Positions 7,938 through 15,872 of a stretch of DNA of 28,311 nt are shown here, piece after piece. The position numbers were made by a program, and so were the translations under genes. Source of the DNA: CAZOHG01 sp964579725 (GTDB taxonomy: Bacteria > Zhuqueibacterota > JdFR-76 > BMS3Abin05); NCBI GenBank assembly GCA_964579725.1, contig CAZOHG010000047.1, positions 1-28,311 on the forward strand. The letters are read 5' to 3'. The notes under the pieces were generated by a model, which was not told the origin of the DNA, searched no databases, and was given only the letters and a program-made list of their open reading frames with translations. The stretch's first letter is position 1, and each line of letters opens with the position of its first letter.

Positions 7938-9875
7938 ATGCGAACAAAACATTCCTTGTTGCGTTTTCCGGCTATTTTGTTTGGGATTTTCTTCGCCCTT
8001 TGCTCCCCTGCTTTGCCGAGCCATTGGGGGCGGGTTACTGTTCCCGACACGCTGGTTATTCTTCACGTTAACGACAGCCATTCCCACCTGCTGCCCTTTG
8101 GCCCCAAAAATGCAAACGGCGTGCCCACGGTGGGCGGCTTGGCACGCGTAGCAACGCTGGTCAAGCAAACCCGCGCCCACGAAAAAAACGTGCTTTTTTT
8201 CCACGCGGGCGATTTGTTTGTGGGAGATTTCATGTGGGATCGGTACCACGGCGTTCCTGAATTTAAAATTTTGCACCAATTAGGATGTGACGCTTTCACG
8301 ATTGGAAACCACGAATTCGAGATCGGCCCCGAGGTGTTAAAGGCGTCTCTAAAAAAGGCAGGATTGCCCGCACCCGATTTTGCCGTTCTTTCGGCCAATA
8401 TTGACATGTCGCAAGACCCGGGTCTGGACAGTTTGGTGGTTCCGTACATTGTGAAAAAGGTTGGCCACTTGAAGGTCGGGATTTTCGGCCTGACAACACC
8501 GGAATCCAACGATTTTCAACACCCCAAACCGGACAGTGTCATCGGTTTCATTCAGCCTGCGCGGGCCTGTGTGGATTCCTTACGGAGTAAAGTCGATTTA
8601 ATCATTGCGCTAACGCACCTTGGGGTTTACGCCGATTCTGTTCTGGCCGATTCCGTAGCCGGTATTGATCTTATTGTGGGCGGCCACTCACACACCAAAA
8701 TTTCGCAGCCCATTGCGCTAACCAACCCGGAGGGAAAAATCACCTACATTGTTCAGGCCAAATCCAAATATCGGTATTTGGGCAAATTGAAAGCCTACGT
8801 GGACGGCAGCGGAATGCATATTCTGTCCTATGCTCTGATCCCGGTGAATGCGTCCGTTCCCAACGACCCTGAGATCGGGGCGGAAATCGATACCCTCAAA
8901 AATCTGATTGAAAATGACCCCCGATACGGCCGCGTGTATTCGGAAACCATCGCTCAAGCCGACACTTTTCTGAGTCGCGAATCCGGCTGGGGGTACAAAG
9001 ACACCCCCATTGGCAATCTCATTACCGATGCCTACCGAGCCAAAACCGGAACCGATATTGCGATCGACGTCTACGGGTACATTAGCCAGGATCTGTGGCA
9101 AGGGCCTCTGACGGGGATGGACCTCTTTCAAATTGCCTACTACGGGTACAATCCCGCTACGGGTCTTGGCTTTGACCTCTGGACATTCAATCTGAAAGGG
9201 TACGAACTCAAAATGGGGCTCGAATACGTGGCAGACAAAATGGGAAGTACCAAGGATTTAACGGTTCAGGTTTCGGGAATGAGCTTTAAATACAATCCGA
9301 CCAAACCGCCCATGTTAAAGGTCTCGGACATTAAAATTGGCGGTGAGCCGTATAGCATTACCAAAACCTACTCGATTACGTCCAATTACGGATTGTACAG
9401 CTTTTTGGGCGTGACGGGGTTACAAAATGCCAAAGGACAGGACACAGGCATTCCCGAGTATGTGGCTATTCGGGATTACGCCAGAGCTCATTCCCCGCTA
9501 CACCCACGCGTTGAGGGGCGAATTGAAAATACATTCGAAACGCGTGTGTCGCCTCGCACAATCCGGCAAGCGGTGCGCACTTTTCAGCTTTTCCAAAGTT
9601 ACCCCAATCCGGTTCAAGTAAAAAACGGCCCGTCGGGCGGAGTGCTGATTTCTTTTCAGCTCCTCCGGCGCGAACAGGTCACCCTTGCCGTTTACAACGC
9701 ACTCGGACAGGAAATCAAGCGTTTATTTTCAGGAAACCGGGCTGCAGGCACCCACAAAATTGTCTGGGACGGCCGGGATGATGCTGGCCATCTGCTTCCG
9801 GAAGGCATTTATTTTTACAAATTGACGGCTGGTTCCGTCCAAAAAACACGGAAACTCATTCTAATGCGTCGGTAG
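7938..9875 (+). CDS. Secreted 5'-nucleotidase/UDP-sugar hydrolase-type phosphoesterase with C-terminal sorting domain
   Basis: Extracytoplasmic nucleotidase of 645 residues that should release phosphate and nucleosides from nucleotides. After a signal peptide (about 1-27) comes a calcineurin-like metallophosphatase domain with D46 and H48 (NDSH), D92 (AGD), N124-H125-E126 (GNHE), H227, and H250/H252 (GGHSH). A 5'-nucleotidase C-terminal domain follows (about 330-525). The last ~95 residues begin with FQSYPNP and end in KLILMRR. They form a FlgD-like/type-A sorting domain, as used by FCB bacteria for secretion or surface attachment through T9SS-like systems. No secretion machinery lies in the window. 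I chose the ATG at 7938 because GGAGGG lies 4 nt upstream and a signal peptide starts there; the frame opens earlier at 7821 but that overlaps the promoter. Confidence 0.92.
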   Translation: MRTKHSLLRFPAILFGIFFALCSPALPSHWGRVTVPDTLVILHVNDSHSHLLPFGPKNANGVPTVGGLARVATLVKQTRAHEKNVLFFHAGDLFVGDFMWDRYHGVPEFKILHQLGCDAFTIGNHEFEIGPEVLKASLKKAGLPAPDFAVLSANIDMSQDPGLDSLVVPYIVKKVGHLKVGIFGLTTPESNDFQHPKPDSVIGFIQPARACVDSLRSKVDLIIALTHLGVYADSVLADSVAGIDLIVGGHSHTKISQPIALTNPEGKITYIVQAKSKYRYLGKLKAYVDGSGMHILSYALIPVNASVPNDPEIGAEIDTLKNLIENDPRYGRVYSETIAQADTFLSRESGWGYKDTPIGNLITDAYRAKTGTDIAIDVYGYISQDLWQGPLTGMDLFQIAYYGYNPATGLGFDLWTFNLKGYELKMGLEYVADKMGSTKDLTVQVSGMSFKYNPTKPPMLKVSDIKIGGEPYSITKTYSITSNYGLYSFLGVTGLQNAKGQDTGIPEYVAIRDYARAHSPLHPRVEGRIENTFETRVSPRTIRQAVRTFQLFQSYPNPVQVKNGPSGGVLISFQLLRREQVTLAVYNALGQEIKRLFSGNRAAGTHKIVWDGRDDAGHLLPEGIYFYKLTAGSVQKTRKLILMRR

Positions 9876-10034
9876 CGAATTTTTTAAACCGGTTCCGGAA
9901 AAAGATCGGGCGGCTCGAGGTTTTTTTGCGCTCTCTCGGAGGAAAAGTCCGGCCTTTTGAGGTGAAAAACACAGCGACAGGGAAAACACTCTTTTGAGGA
10001 CCATTGAGAGGAAGAGAGGGACGTTCCGCTTACT

Positions 10035-10065
10035 AAAAACCCCCGTCGGTTTTGCCGGCGGGGGT
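10035..10065 (-). terminator. Intrinsic terminator of the 2-oxoacid oxidoreductase operon
   Basis: A 10-11 bp GC-rich stem (arms 10039-10049 and 10055-10065, one G-T wobble) with a 5-nt loop, followed on the minus strand by a run of five T (10035-10039). It lies 23 bp past the stop of the beta subunit gene, a textbook rho-independent terminator. Confidence 0.85.
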
Positions 10066-10087
10066 CGAAGGCACAAACGCCTTTACC

Positions 10088-10984
10088 CTATTCCGAATAG
10101 CGCACTTTTTTTTGCAATCGCTCCCAATTTTTGTCAACCGATTGCTGAATGTAGCGGATGTCGTCGTCCGTAAGCTTTCGAAATCGCCCTTGCGCTTTCA
10201 AATAATCCCGGACGGGAATATTGCGCGGTTCCACCGTAATACGATATTTTTCACCGTACTCCACTTCGTACAGGGGAAAGGCCTTGGAATTAATGGCCAT
10301 TCGAGTAACCTTAATGGCTTGGTCGTCCGAAATTTTCCACCCCGGAGGACAGGGAGAAAGCAAATGAATAAACCGGGTCCCCCGGATGGTTTTGGCCTTT
10401 TGGAATTTCCGAATCATGTCTTCCGGGAAAGCGACCGAAGCCGTAGCTGCGTAGGGAATTTGGTGAGCAGCCAGGATTTCCATAATATTTTTTTTGGGGC
10501 GATCTTTTAAATGATGCTCCGGCGTTGTGGTGGTCCAGGCTCCGTAAGGGGTGGCGGAGCTTCGCTGAATCCCTGTGTTCATGTAGGCTTCGTTGTCGTA
10601 ACACACGTAGAGGATGTTTTCATTGCGCTCGGCGGCGCCCGAAAGCGCCTGAAAACCGATGTCAAACGTACCGCCGTCTCCCGCCCAGGCCATAATGGTG
10701 ATGTCATTACGCCCTTTTTGAGCCATGGCCGCCGCCATTCCCGAAGCCACGGAGGCCGCTGTTTCAAAAGCCGTGTGAAAAATCGGAACCTTCAGGGTGG
10801 AATAAGGGAAGGGCCCTGCAATAATTGACCAACAACAGGCCGGAATCACCACCATGGTTTTGGGCCCCAGGGCCTTCAAAGCGTAACGCATGGAAAGTGA
10901 GGCTCCGCACCCCGGGCAGGCCAAGTGGCCAGGCAAAATATATTCTTTCTCCGGAATTCTCGGTTTGGGAATCGTTACTTCCAT
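10088..10984 (-). CDS. porB: 2-oxoacid:ferredoxin oxidoreductase, beta (TPP-binding) subunit
   Basis: Thiamine-pyrophosphate subunit, 298 residues, of a pyruvate/2-oxoisovalerate-type ferredoxin oxidoreductase, which decarboxylates a 2-oxoacid to acyl-CoA and reduces ferredoxin. The cysteines that hold its [4Fe-4S] cluster are visible: CPGC (C23, C26), C50/C51 and C212 in PCPPGW. The TPP/magnesium motif GDGGTFDIG (102-110) continues to the YDNEAYMNTG segment (129-138). The start at 10984 is preferred because AAAGGA lies 6 nt upstream; an ATG seven codons earlier has no such site. It is the last gene of the operon and follows the alpha gene by 90 bp, a gap that contains a 12-bp palindrome (11014-11025). 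The substrate cannot be fixed from sequence, so the symbol denotes the family. Confidence 0.92.
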   Translation of the reverse strand: MEVTIPKPRIPEKEYILPGHLACPGCGASLSMRYALKALGPKTMVVIPACCWSIIAGPFPYSTLKVPIFHTAFETAASVASGMAAAMAQKGRNDITIMAWAGDGGTFDIGFQALSGAAERNENILYVCYDNEAYMNTGIQRSSATPYGAWTTTTPEHHLKDRPKKNIMEILAAHQIPYAATASVAFPEDMIRKFQKAKTIRGTRFIHLLSPCPPGWKISDDQAIKVTRMAINSKAFPLYEVEYGEKYRITVEPRNIPVRDYLKAQGRFRKLTDDDIRYIQQSVDKNWERLQKKVRYSE

Positions 10985-11074
10985 GAAATATCCTTTCACA
11001 TTCACGCAAATTCAGCCGATCGGCTTTTCAATCGTGCGTATTTTTTCCTTTTACAGGTTTCAACAAATACCGGA

Positions 11075-12235
11075 CTAAATTTTCAATCCGATCCAGGTGG
11101 TGTCTTCGTCCGGCTCGTCGTGGCTGAGCATGTGTTCCATCATTTCACCCAAGTGCTGCATGGTGATGTCACGCCCGCCGAGCCCCATGATGTAGCCAAA
11201 CACGGCCGGATTTCCGCTCTTTTTCTCTTTGTACAAAGCAGCTTTCAACTCCTGAAAGAAAATGCCCGTAGCGCCAAAGGAAATATTTCGATCCAACACA
11301 CCCACTTTTTTCCGCCCTGCCAGCCATTCCCGAACCATTTCGGTCGGAAAAGGGCGAAACATTTTGATTTTCATAAGTCCGACTTTAACACCTTTTTCCC
11401 GGTAATTGTCGACCAAAACGCGCATCATACTGGTTGTTGCTCCGGCCGAAACCACTACGTACTCAGCATCGTCCAATTTGTAGGCCTCCAACACCCCGTA
11501 GTTCCGATCGAAAACCTCCTTAAATTCCAAGTCGGCCTGAACCGCCACCTCTTTCGCCTGGTTCATCGCCTCGTGAATTTTAAAACGCATTTCCATATAA
11601 TTGTCCGGTGTAACCAAACCGCCAAAAGCGTGTGGGTCATCTACATCCATCTTAAATTTCGGTTTGTAGGGGGGTAAGTAGCTGTCCACCAATGATTGTT
11701 TGGGAATGTCGACGATTTCGTACGTGTGGGAGAGAATAAAGGCGTCGAGTACCACCATGACCGGTAGGGAAACCTGTTCCGCCACACGGTAGGCCAAAAT
11801 AATGGTGTCCAACACTTCCTGATTGTTTTCACAATAAAATTGAAGCCAGCCGGTTTCGCGCTGCGCAAGGCTGTCCGTTTGTTCCGTCCAAATCGACCAC
11901 CCCGGAGCAAGCGCTCGATTCACTTCAGCCATGACGATGGGCAAACGCGCCCCTGAGGCCCAGTGCAACACTTCGTGCATGAGCGCCAGTCCCTGCGAAC
12001 TGGTGGCTGTAAACGATCGGGCACCCGCCGCTTCGGCTCCGATGCAGGCGGCCATCGCGGAATGTTCCGACTCCACTTTAATGAACTGGGCGTCCAATTC
12101 CCCATTGGCACACAGCTCGGACAATTCCTCCACAATGTGTGTTTGAGGGGTGATGGGGTAAGCGGCGATTACCTCCACGCGCGAAAGCCGCGCTCCGTGG
12201 GAAGCCGCGTGATTTCCAATCATAACCTTTTTCAT
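11075..12235 (-). CDS. porA: 2-oxoacid:ferredoxin oxidoreductase, alpha subunit
   Basis: Alpha subunit of 386 residues, with the pyrimidine-binding domain of the TPP site. The hallmark YPITPQ lies at about 26-31 and is followed by E55-S-E-H and the conserved TSSQGLALMHE segment. The C-terminal half (about 250-386) is the transketolase C-terminal-like domain. It pairs with the beta subunit encoded downstream and with the gamma and ferredoxin subunits upstream. Length and motifs fit PorA/VorA-type separate subunits rather than the single-chain PFOR. A modest GGGA ribosome site lies 8 nt before the ATG. The gap to the upstream flavoprotein gene is 58 bp. The 2-oxoacid used (pyruvate, branched-chain or 2-oxoglutarate) is not resolved. 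Confidence 0.92.
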   Translation of the reverse strand: MKKVMIGNHAASHGARLSRVEVIAAYPITPQTHIVEELSELCANGELDAQFIKVESEHSAMAACIGAEAAGARSFTATSSQGLALMHEVLHWASGARLPIVMAEVNRALAPGWSIWTEQTDSLAQRETGWLQFYCENNQEVLDTIILAYRVAEQVSLPVMVVLDAFILSHTYEIVDIPKQSLVDSYLPPYKPKFKMDVDDPHAFGGLVTPDNYMEMRFKIHEAMNQAKEVAVQADLEFKEVFDRNYGVLEAYKLDDAEYVVVSAGATTSMMRVLVDNYREKGVKVGLMKIKMFRPFPTEMVREWLAGRKKVGVLDRNISFGATGIFFQELKAALYKEKKSGNPAVFGYIMGLGGRDITMQHLGEMMEHMLSHDEPDEDTTWIGLKI

Positions 12236-12293
12236 AGATGAATCCCGTATCGTTTAATTTTTGCTGTCGATTGCCGTCCGATCGTCTCCAATT

Positions 12294-14048
12294 TCACCGT
12301 CCCTCCGGTTCCAGCGTCATGGCAAAGCGCGGACATTCCTGCACACAAATCCCGCAGCCCTTGCAATAATCGTAGTCGATGACGTACCGGTAGCCGTCTT
12401 CCCTGCGTTGAATCGCGGTGTCGGGGCAGTAAATCAAACAATTGTCACACATATTGCACACACCGCAATTGAAACAGCGTTTAGCTTCTTCAACGGCTGT
12501 CTCTTTGGTAAATCCAACCTTCACTTCGCTGAAATTCAGCACGCGTGTTTCCACCGGGAGCTCCGGAACGGGATGGCGTTCTTCGTGTTCAAAATGATCC
12601 AGATTGACGTGCTCAATGTGTACCACCTCCCGATTGTCCACTGGGTCGCGCGGCAGATCGCCCACGTACCGGCGAAACGAAAGACTTCCTTTAAATCCGA
12701 TTTGAATTTGGGGGAAAATGTCTTCGAGATTTTTGTTTGTTAAGAAAGCGTCAATGGCCATCGCGGCCTTTTTCCCCGCTCCGATGGCGTGAACCACTGT
12801 GTGGGGCTGGGGAACAATATCTCCGCCGGCAAACACCTTTGGAATTGCCGTTTGTCCGATCCGATTAACCGGAATGACGCCGTTTTTCGGCTGAAGCTCA
12901 GGCGGCAGGAAGGAAAAATCCCCTACCTCGCCAATGGCAGTAATAATCGTATCAACGGGAACCTGATATTCCGACCCGGGAATGGGCACCGGGCGCCGCC
13001 GCCCCGACTCATCGGGTTCGCCCAATTCCATTTTAAGCAGTTCCAACCCGCGCACGCGGCCGTCATCCCCGATTATTTTTGAAGGCGAAACCAGAAACAC
13101 CATGTCAATGCCTTCCAATTCGGTTTCGTCCACTTCGTCCCGAATGGCCGGCATCTCGGCACGGGTGCGGCGGTAAAAAATAGTCGGTTTCGAACCCAAT
13201 CGCAACGCCGTTCGGGCAGCATCCATGGCGGTATTACCTCCGCCAATAATGGCGACGCGCTCACCAATCGGAACCTTTTCCCCGGCGTTCACCTTCCGCA
13301 GAAACTCCAAACCCGATTGTACCCCTTCCAGTTCCTCGCCCGGCACATTCAATTTGCGATTCTGGTGCACACCGGATGCCAAATACACCGCATCGTACGT
13401 CATTAAATCGTCCCAGGGGATGTCCCTGCCGACAGCAGTACTGGTTTCGATAACAACCCCCAGTTTTTCAATCCGATGGATTTCTTTGTCCAAAACATCC
13501 CGGGGAAGCCGGTACTCGGGAATTCCCACCCGCAGGACACCCCCCGGCTGAGAATACGCCTCAAAAACCGTTACATTGTACCCCAATCGAGCCAAGTGGT
13601 AAGCACAGGTCAGCCCCGAGGGGCCGGATCCTACCACCGCAACACGATGGGAATTCTGGCTTCGGACCCGTAGTTTTTCCACATCCAGATCCAGCCCGTG
13701 GTCGCCAATTACCCGCTCAATACCGTTGATTCCCAGCGAATCGTCATATTCACCGCGATTACAGGACATTTCGCACGGGTGGTAACACACCCTTCCGCAA
13801 ACCGCAGGGAAAGGATTTTCCTTTAGAATAAGCTCCCAGGCCTCATCAAACTTACCCTGCGCCACCAGGTACATGTACCCTTCAACATCTTCTCCCGCAG
13901 GGCACCCCTCCACACAGGGGGCTGTTTTGTCATGGTACACAGGCCGCAAGTAGCGCCAGGATCCTGTTTTATTGTAAAGCGTTGTTTCAAAAGAAACAAC
14001 CAGAGGCGGCATTTCCTTCACCGATTTAAATTCAATGACTTTGCTCAA
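12294..14048 (-). CDS. GltD-like FAD/NAD(P)H oxidoreductase fused to a 2x[4Fe-4S] ferredoxin (delta-like) domain
   Basis: Flavoprotein of about 584 residues. An N-terminal Fe-S helical domain with C45, C49, C84, C88, C92 and C96 matches the GltD/Fer4_20 type. An FAD-binding Rossmann motif VVGSGPSG follows at about 136-143. An NAD(P)H-binding IIGGGNTAMD segment lies at 267-276. A C-terminal ferredoxin has C525, C528, C531, C534, C537 and C541, then C562, C565, C568 and C572. The C-terminal part takes the place of the PorD delta subunit, so this protein probably passes electrons from the oxidoreductase to NAD(P)+, as reported for the flavoprotein subunit of 2-oxoglutarate:NADP+ oxidoreductase in Azoarcus (inference). 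Start: GGAGG lies 5 nt before a TTG at 14048. The upstream ATG at 14090 abuts its GGAG and looks unusable. Confidence 0.85.
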   Translation of the reverse strand: MSKVIEFKSVKEMPPLVVSFETTLYNKTGSWRYLRPVYHDKTAPCVEGCPAGEDVEGYMYLVAQGKFDEAWELILKENPFPAVCGRVCYHPCEMSCNRGEYDDSLGINGIERVIGDHGLDLDVEKLRVRSQNSHRVAVVGSGPSGLTCAYHLARLGYNVTVFEAYSQPGGVLRVGIPEYRLPRDVLDKEIHRIEKLGVVIETSTAVGRDIPWDDLMTYDAVYLASGVHQNRKLNVPGEELEGVQSGLEFLRKVNAGEKVPIGERVAIIGGGNTAMDAARTALRLGSKPTIFYRRTRAEMPAIRDEVDETELEGIDMVFLVSPSKIIGDDGRVRGLELLKMELGEPDESGRRRPVPIPGSEYQVPVDTIITAIGEVGDFSFLPPELQPKNGVIPVNRIGQTAIPKVFAGGDIVPQPHTVVHAIGAGKKAAMAIDAFLTNKNLEDIFPQIQIGFKGSLSFRRYVGDLPRDPVDNREVVHIEHVNLDHFEHEERHPVPELPVETRVLNFSEVKVGFTKETAVEEAKRCFNCGVCNMCDNCLIYCPDTAIQRREDGYRYVIDYDYCKGCGICVQECPRFAMTLEPEGR

Positions 14049-14113
14049 AGCAACCTCCGATTTGGATTTTTCGATCAACGATCGGTACATCTCCTGCGTT
14101 TTTTTTCAATCAA

Positions 14114-14662
14114 CTAAAATTGGACATTTTTGTACGCTTCTTCCGCCGCCTTGGCGTTATTTTCGGGCATCAGCGGCACATTTTCCACAATCGCTTCCAC
14201 TGTCGCTTTCAGCGAAACAAAGCCCGTAACGCGGGCAAAAGCTCCTAAAATCCCCGTATTCACAATTGGGTGCGATTTGGAACCCAACATGTATTTCACT
14301 GCAATGCCACTGGCATCCACAGTGGCTATTTTAAATTGGCTTAAATTGGAAAATTCGGAAGGGGGGCGAATCGTATTAATGAGAATCCATCCACCCTTTT
14401 TCAGTCCTTTGGTGACATCGACGGACTCAATTAATGTGGGGTCTAAAACAATAATGTGGTCAGGTTCGTAAATTTGACTTCGGATTAAAACGGGTTTATC
14501 ATCTACTCGAACGAAAGCCGCTACGGGGGCGCCGCGCCTTTCTACGCCGTAAGTGGGAAATGATTGAATATGTTTGCCTTCCTTAAAAAAAGCCCACGCC
14601 AAAAGCTTGGAGGCAATGACTGCCCCTTGCCCACCACGGCCGTGAATCCTAATCTCAATCAT
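14114..14662 (-). CDS. porG: 2-oxoacid:ferredoxin oxidoreductase, gamma subunit
   Basis: Gamma subunit of 182 residues. It opens with EIRIHGRGGQGAV, the classical PorG/VorC signature, and contains TYGVERRGAP at about 38-47 and the NTGILGAFA stretch at about 136-144. It completes the CoA/TPP enzyme with the alpha and beta subunits encoded downstream. The start at 14662 has AAGGA about 7 nt upstream. The frame is open for 20 further codons, but that stretch includes the ribosome site and has no family similarity. It is the first gene of the operon, 65 bp upstream of the preferred TTG start of the flavoprotein gene. Confidence 0.92.
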   Translation of the reverse strand: MIEIRIHGRGGQGAVIASKLLAWAFFKEGKHIQSFPTYGVERRGAPVAAFVRVDDKPVLIRSQIYEPDHIIVLDPTLIESVDVTKGLKKGGWILINTIRPPSEFSNLSQFKIATVDASGIAVKYMLGSKSHPIVNTGILGAFARVTGFVSLKATVEAIVENVPLMPENNAKAAEEAYKNVQF

Positions 14663-14741
14663 AGTATGTCCTTTTTTCATCAGTTGAGAATAGAACAGGG
14701 GAATCTCGAAAACAAAGAACACGCTCCTTTTGAACAGTCAC

Positions 14742-14770
14742 AGTATACAAATTTTTGCATTATTTTGCAA
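14742..14770 (-). promoter_or_regulatory. Sigma-70-type promoter of the 2-oxoacid oxidoreductase operon
   Basis: On the minus strand TTGCAA (14765-14770) and TATACT (14742-14747) are separated by exactly 17 bp. It lies 80 bp upstream of the gamma subunit start, downstream of the polysaccharide operon terminator. Confidence 0.5.
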
Positions 14771-14837
14771 GGTTTTTTTAGGGAGAAGTCGGAAGTACCC
14801 AAAATACCGGTGGAAAAACAAGACTTAATTGGTCAAG

Positions 14838-14862
14838 AAAAAAGCCGCCCGAGAGAGCGGCT
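14838..14862 (-). terminator. Intrinsic terminator of the polysaccharide operon
   Basis: AGCCGC (14843-14848) and GCGGCT (14857-14862) form a 6-bp GC-rich stem with an 8-nt loop, followed on the minus strand by six T residues. It is about 15 bp past the last gene of the operon. The plus strand also has a T-rich run after the stem, so it could work in both directions. Confidence 0.75.
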
Positions 14863-14877
14863 CTTTTCTTTTTTTGC

Positions 14878-15861
14878 CTATTTCGATTCGAGGATGTTCA
14901 ATTCCTTGCGATAGTAGGCAATGACATGGGTCAAAATCTGATCGAGAGAAAAACTGGGCTTGTAGCCAATATAATGGTGAATTTTGGTTAAATCGGGGAT
15001 GCGGATTTTCATATCCTCGAACCCTTCTTCAAAAGCTTGTTCGTAGGGAATAATTTTGATTTCCGAGCGGCTGTTGGCCAATTTTTTAATCCGTTCGGCC
15101 AATTCCAAAATGGTGACGGGTTCATTGCCGCCCACATTGAATATTTCCCCCTCTGCTTCGGGCTTGGCCATTAATTTGGTAAGGGCATTCACCACGTCCG
15201 TTACGTAAGTAAAGCAGCGGATCTGAGAGCCGTCCCCGTAAACAAGCAGTGGCTCGTTTTTGAGAGCGCGCATGACCATTCGGGGAATGACCATCCCGTA
15301 CTGACCGGTTTGACGAGGCCCAACGGTGTTGAACAGGCGGACAATGACGGTCGGCAGGCCGCGTTCTTTGTGGTAAGCCAGTGCCAGATATTCGTCAATT
15401 GCTTTTGAAGAAGAATAGCACCAGCGACTGCGAATGGTGGGACCCAAAAGTCGGTCATCGTCCTCGCGAAACGGAACCTTTTCGCTCTTGCCGTACACTT
15501 CCGAGGTCGAGACAATGAGCACCTTTTTCAAGTACCGATTGGCCAGTTTGAGCACCATTTCCGAGCCCATAATATTGGTTTCGATGGTGTGAACGGGATG
15601 TTGTACAATTAGCTCCACCCCAACAGCCGCAGCCAAATGGTAGATCATATCGGTTTCGCTGACCAATCGATCCATAACCGTTTCGTTCTGAATCGTGTCA
15701 ATGGCTACTTTAAAATGAGGATTTTTCATTAAATGTTTAACGTTTTCCAGGCGCCCTGTGGAGAGGTCGTCAATAATCCAAACCGTATGCCCCTCTTTTA
15801 GCAGCTTTTCAGCCAAATGGGACCCGATAAAACCAGCGCCGCCGGTAATTAACACATTCAT
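14878..15861 (-). CDS. NAD-dependent nucleotide-sugar epimerase/dehydratase (extended SDR)
   Basis: Extended short-chain dehydrogenase of 327 residues acting on nucleotide-linked sugars. The N-terminal cofactor motif TGGAGFIGS lies at 6-14, with an acidic pair D31-D32 favouring NAD. The active-site set is S118/T119 and Y149-xxx-K153 (in CYSSSK). VRLFNTVGPRQ and RCFTYVTDVV are typical of the UDP-glucose 4-epimerase/UDP-glucuronate decarboxylase/GDP-mannose dehydratase clade, and I cannot separate these. It is the last gene of the polysaccharide operon: an AGGAG site 8 nt before the ATG overlaps the end of the WecA-like gene, so the two are translationally close. It presumably supplies an activated sugar for the lipid-linked glycan. 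Confidence 0.88.
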   Translation of the reverse strand: MNVLITGGAGFIGSHLAEKLLKEGHTVWIIDDLSTGRLENVKHLMKNPHFKVAIDTIQNETVMDRLVSETDMIYHLAAAVGVELIVQHPVHTIETNIMGSEMVLKLANRYLKKVLIVSTSEVYGKSEKVPFREDDDRLLGPTIRSRWCYSSSKAIDEYLALAYHKERGLPTVIVRLFNTVGPRQTGQYGMVIPRMVMRALKNEPLLVYGDGSQIRCFTYVTDVVNALTKLMAKPEAEGEIFNVGGNEPVTILELAERIKKLANSRSEIKIIPYEQAFEEGFEDMKIRIPDLTKIHHYIGYKPSFSLDQILTHVIAYYRKELNILESK

Positions 15862-15872
15862 CCTTGAATCTC

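Noticed and set aside
11014..11025. AGCCGATCGGCT palindrome between the alpha and beta subunit genes
   Set aside because: As RNA it gives only a 4-bp stem with a 4-nt loop; too weak to call a functional element.
10925..11677. 250-codon plus-strand ORF
   Set aside because: Lies opposite the 2-oxoacid oxidoreductase alpha/beta genes, which have full family motifs; the translation is rich in Phe/His/Asn with no recognisable fold.
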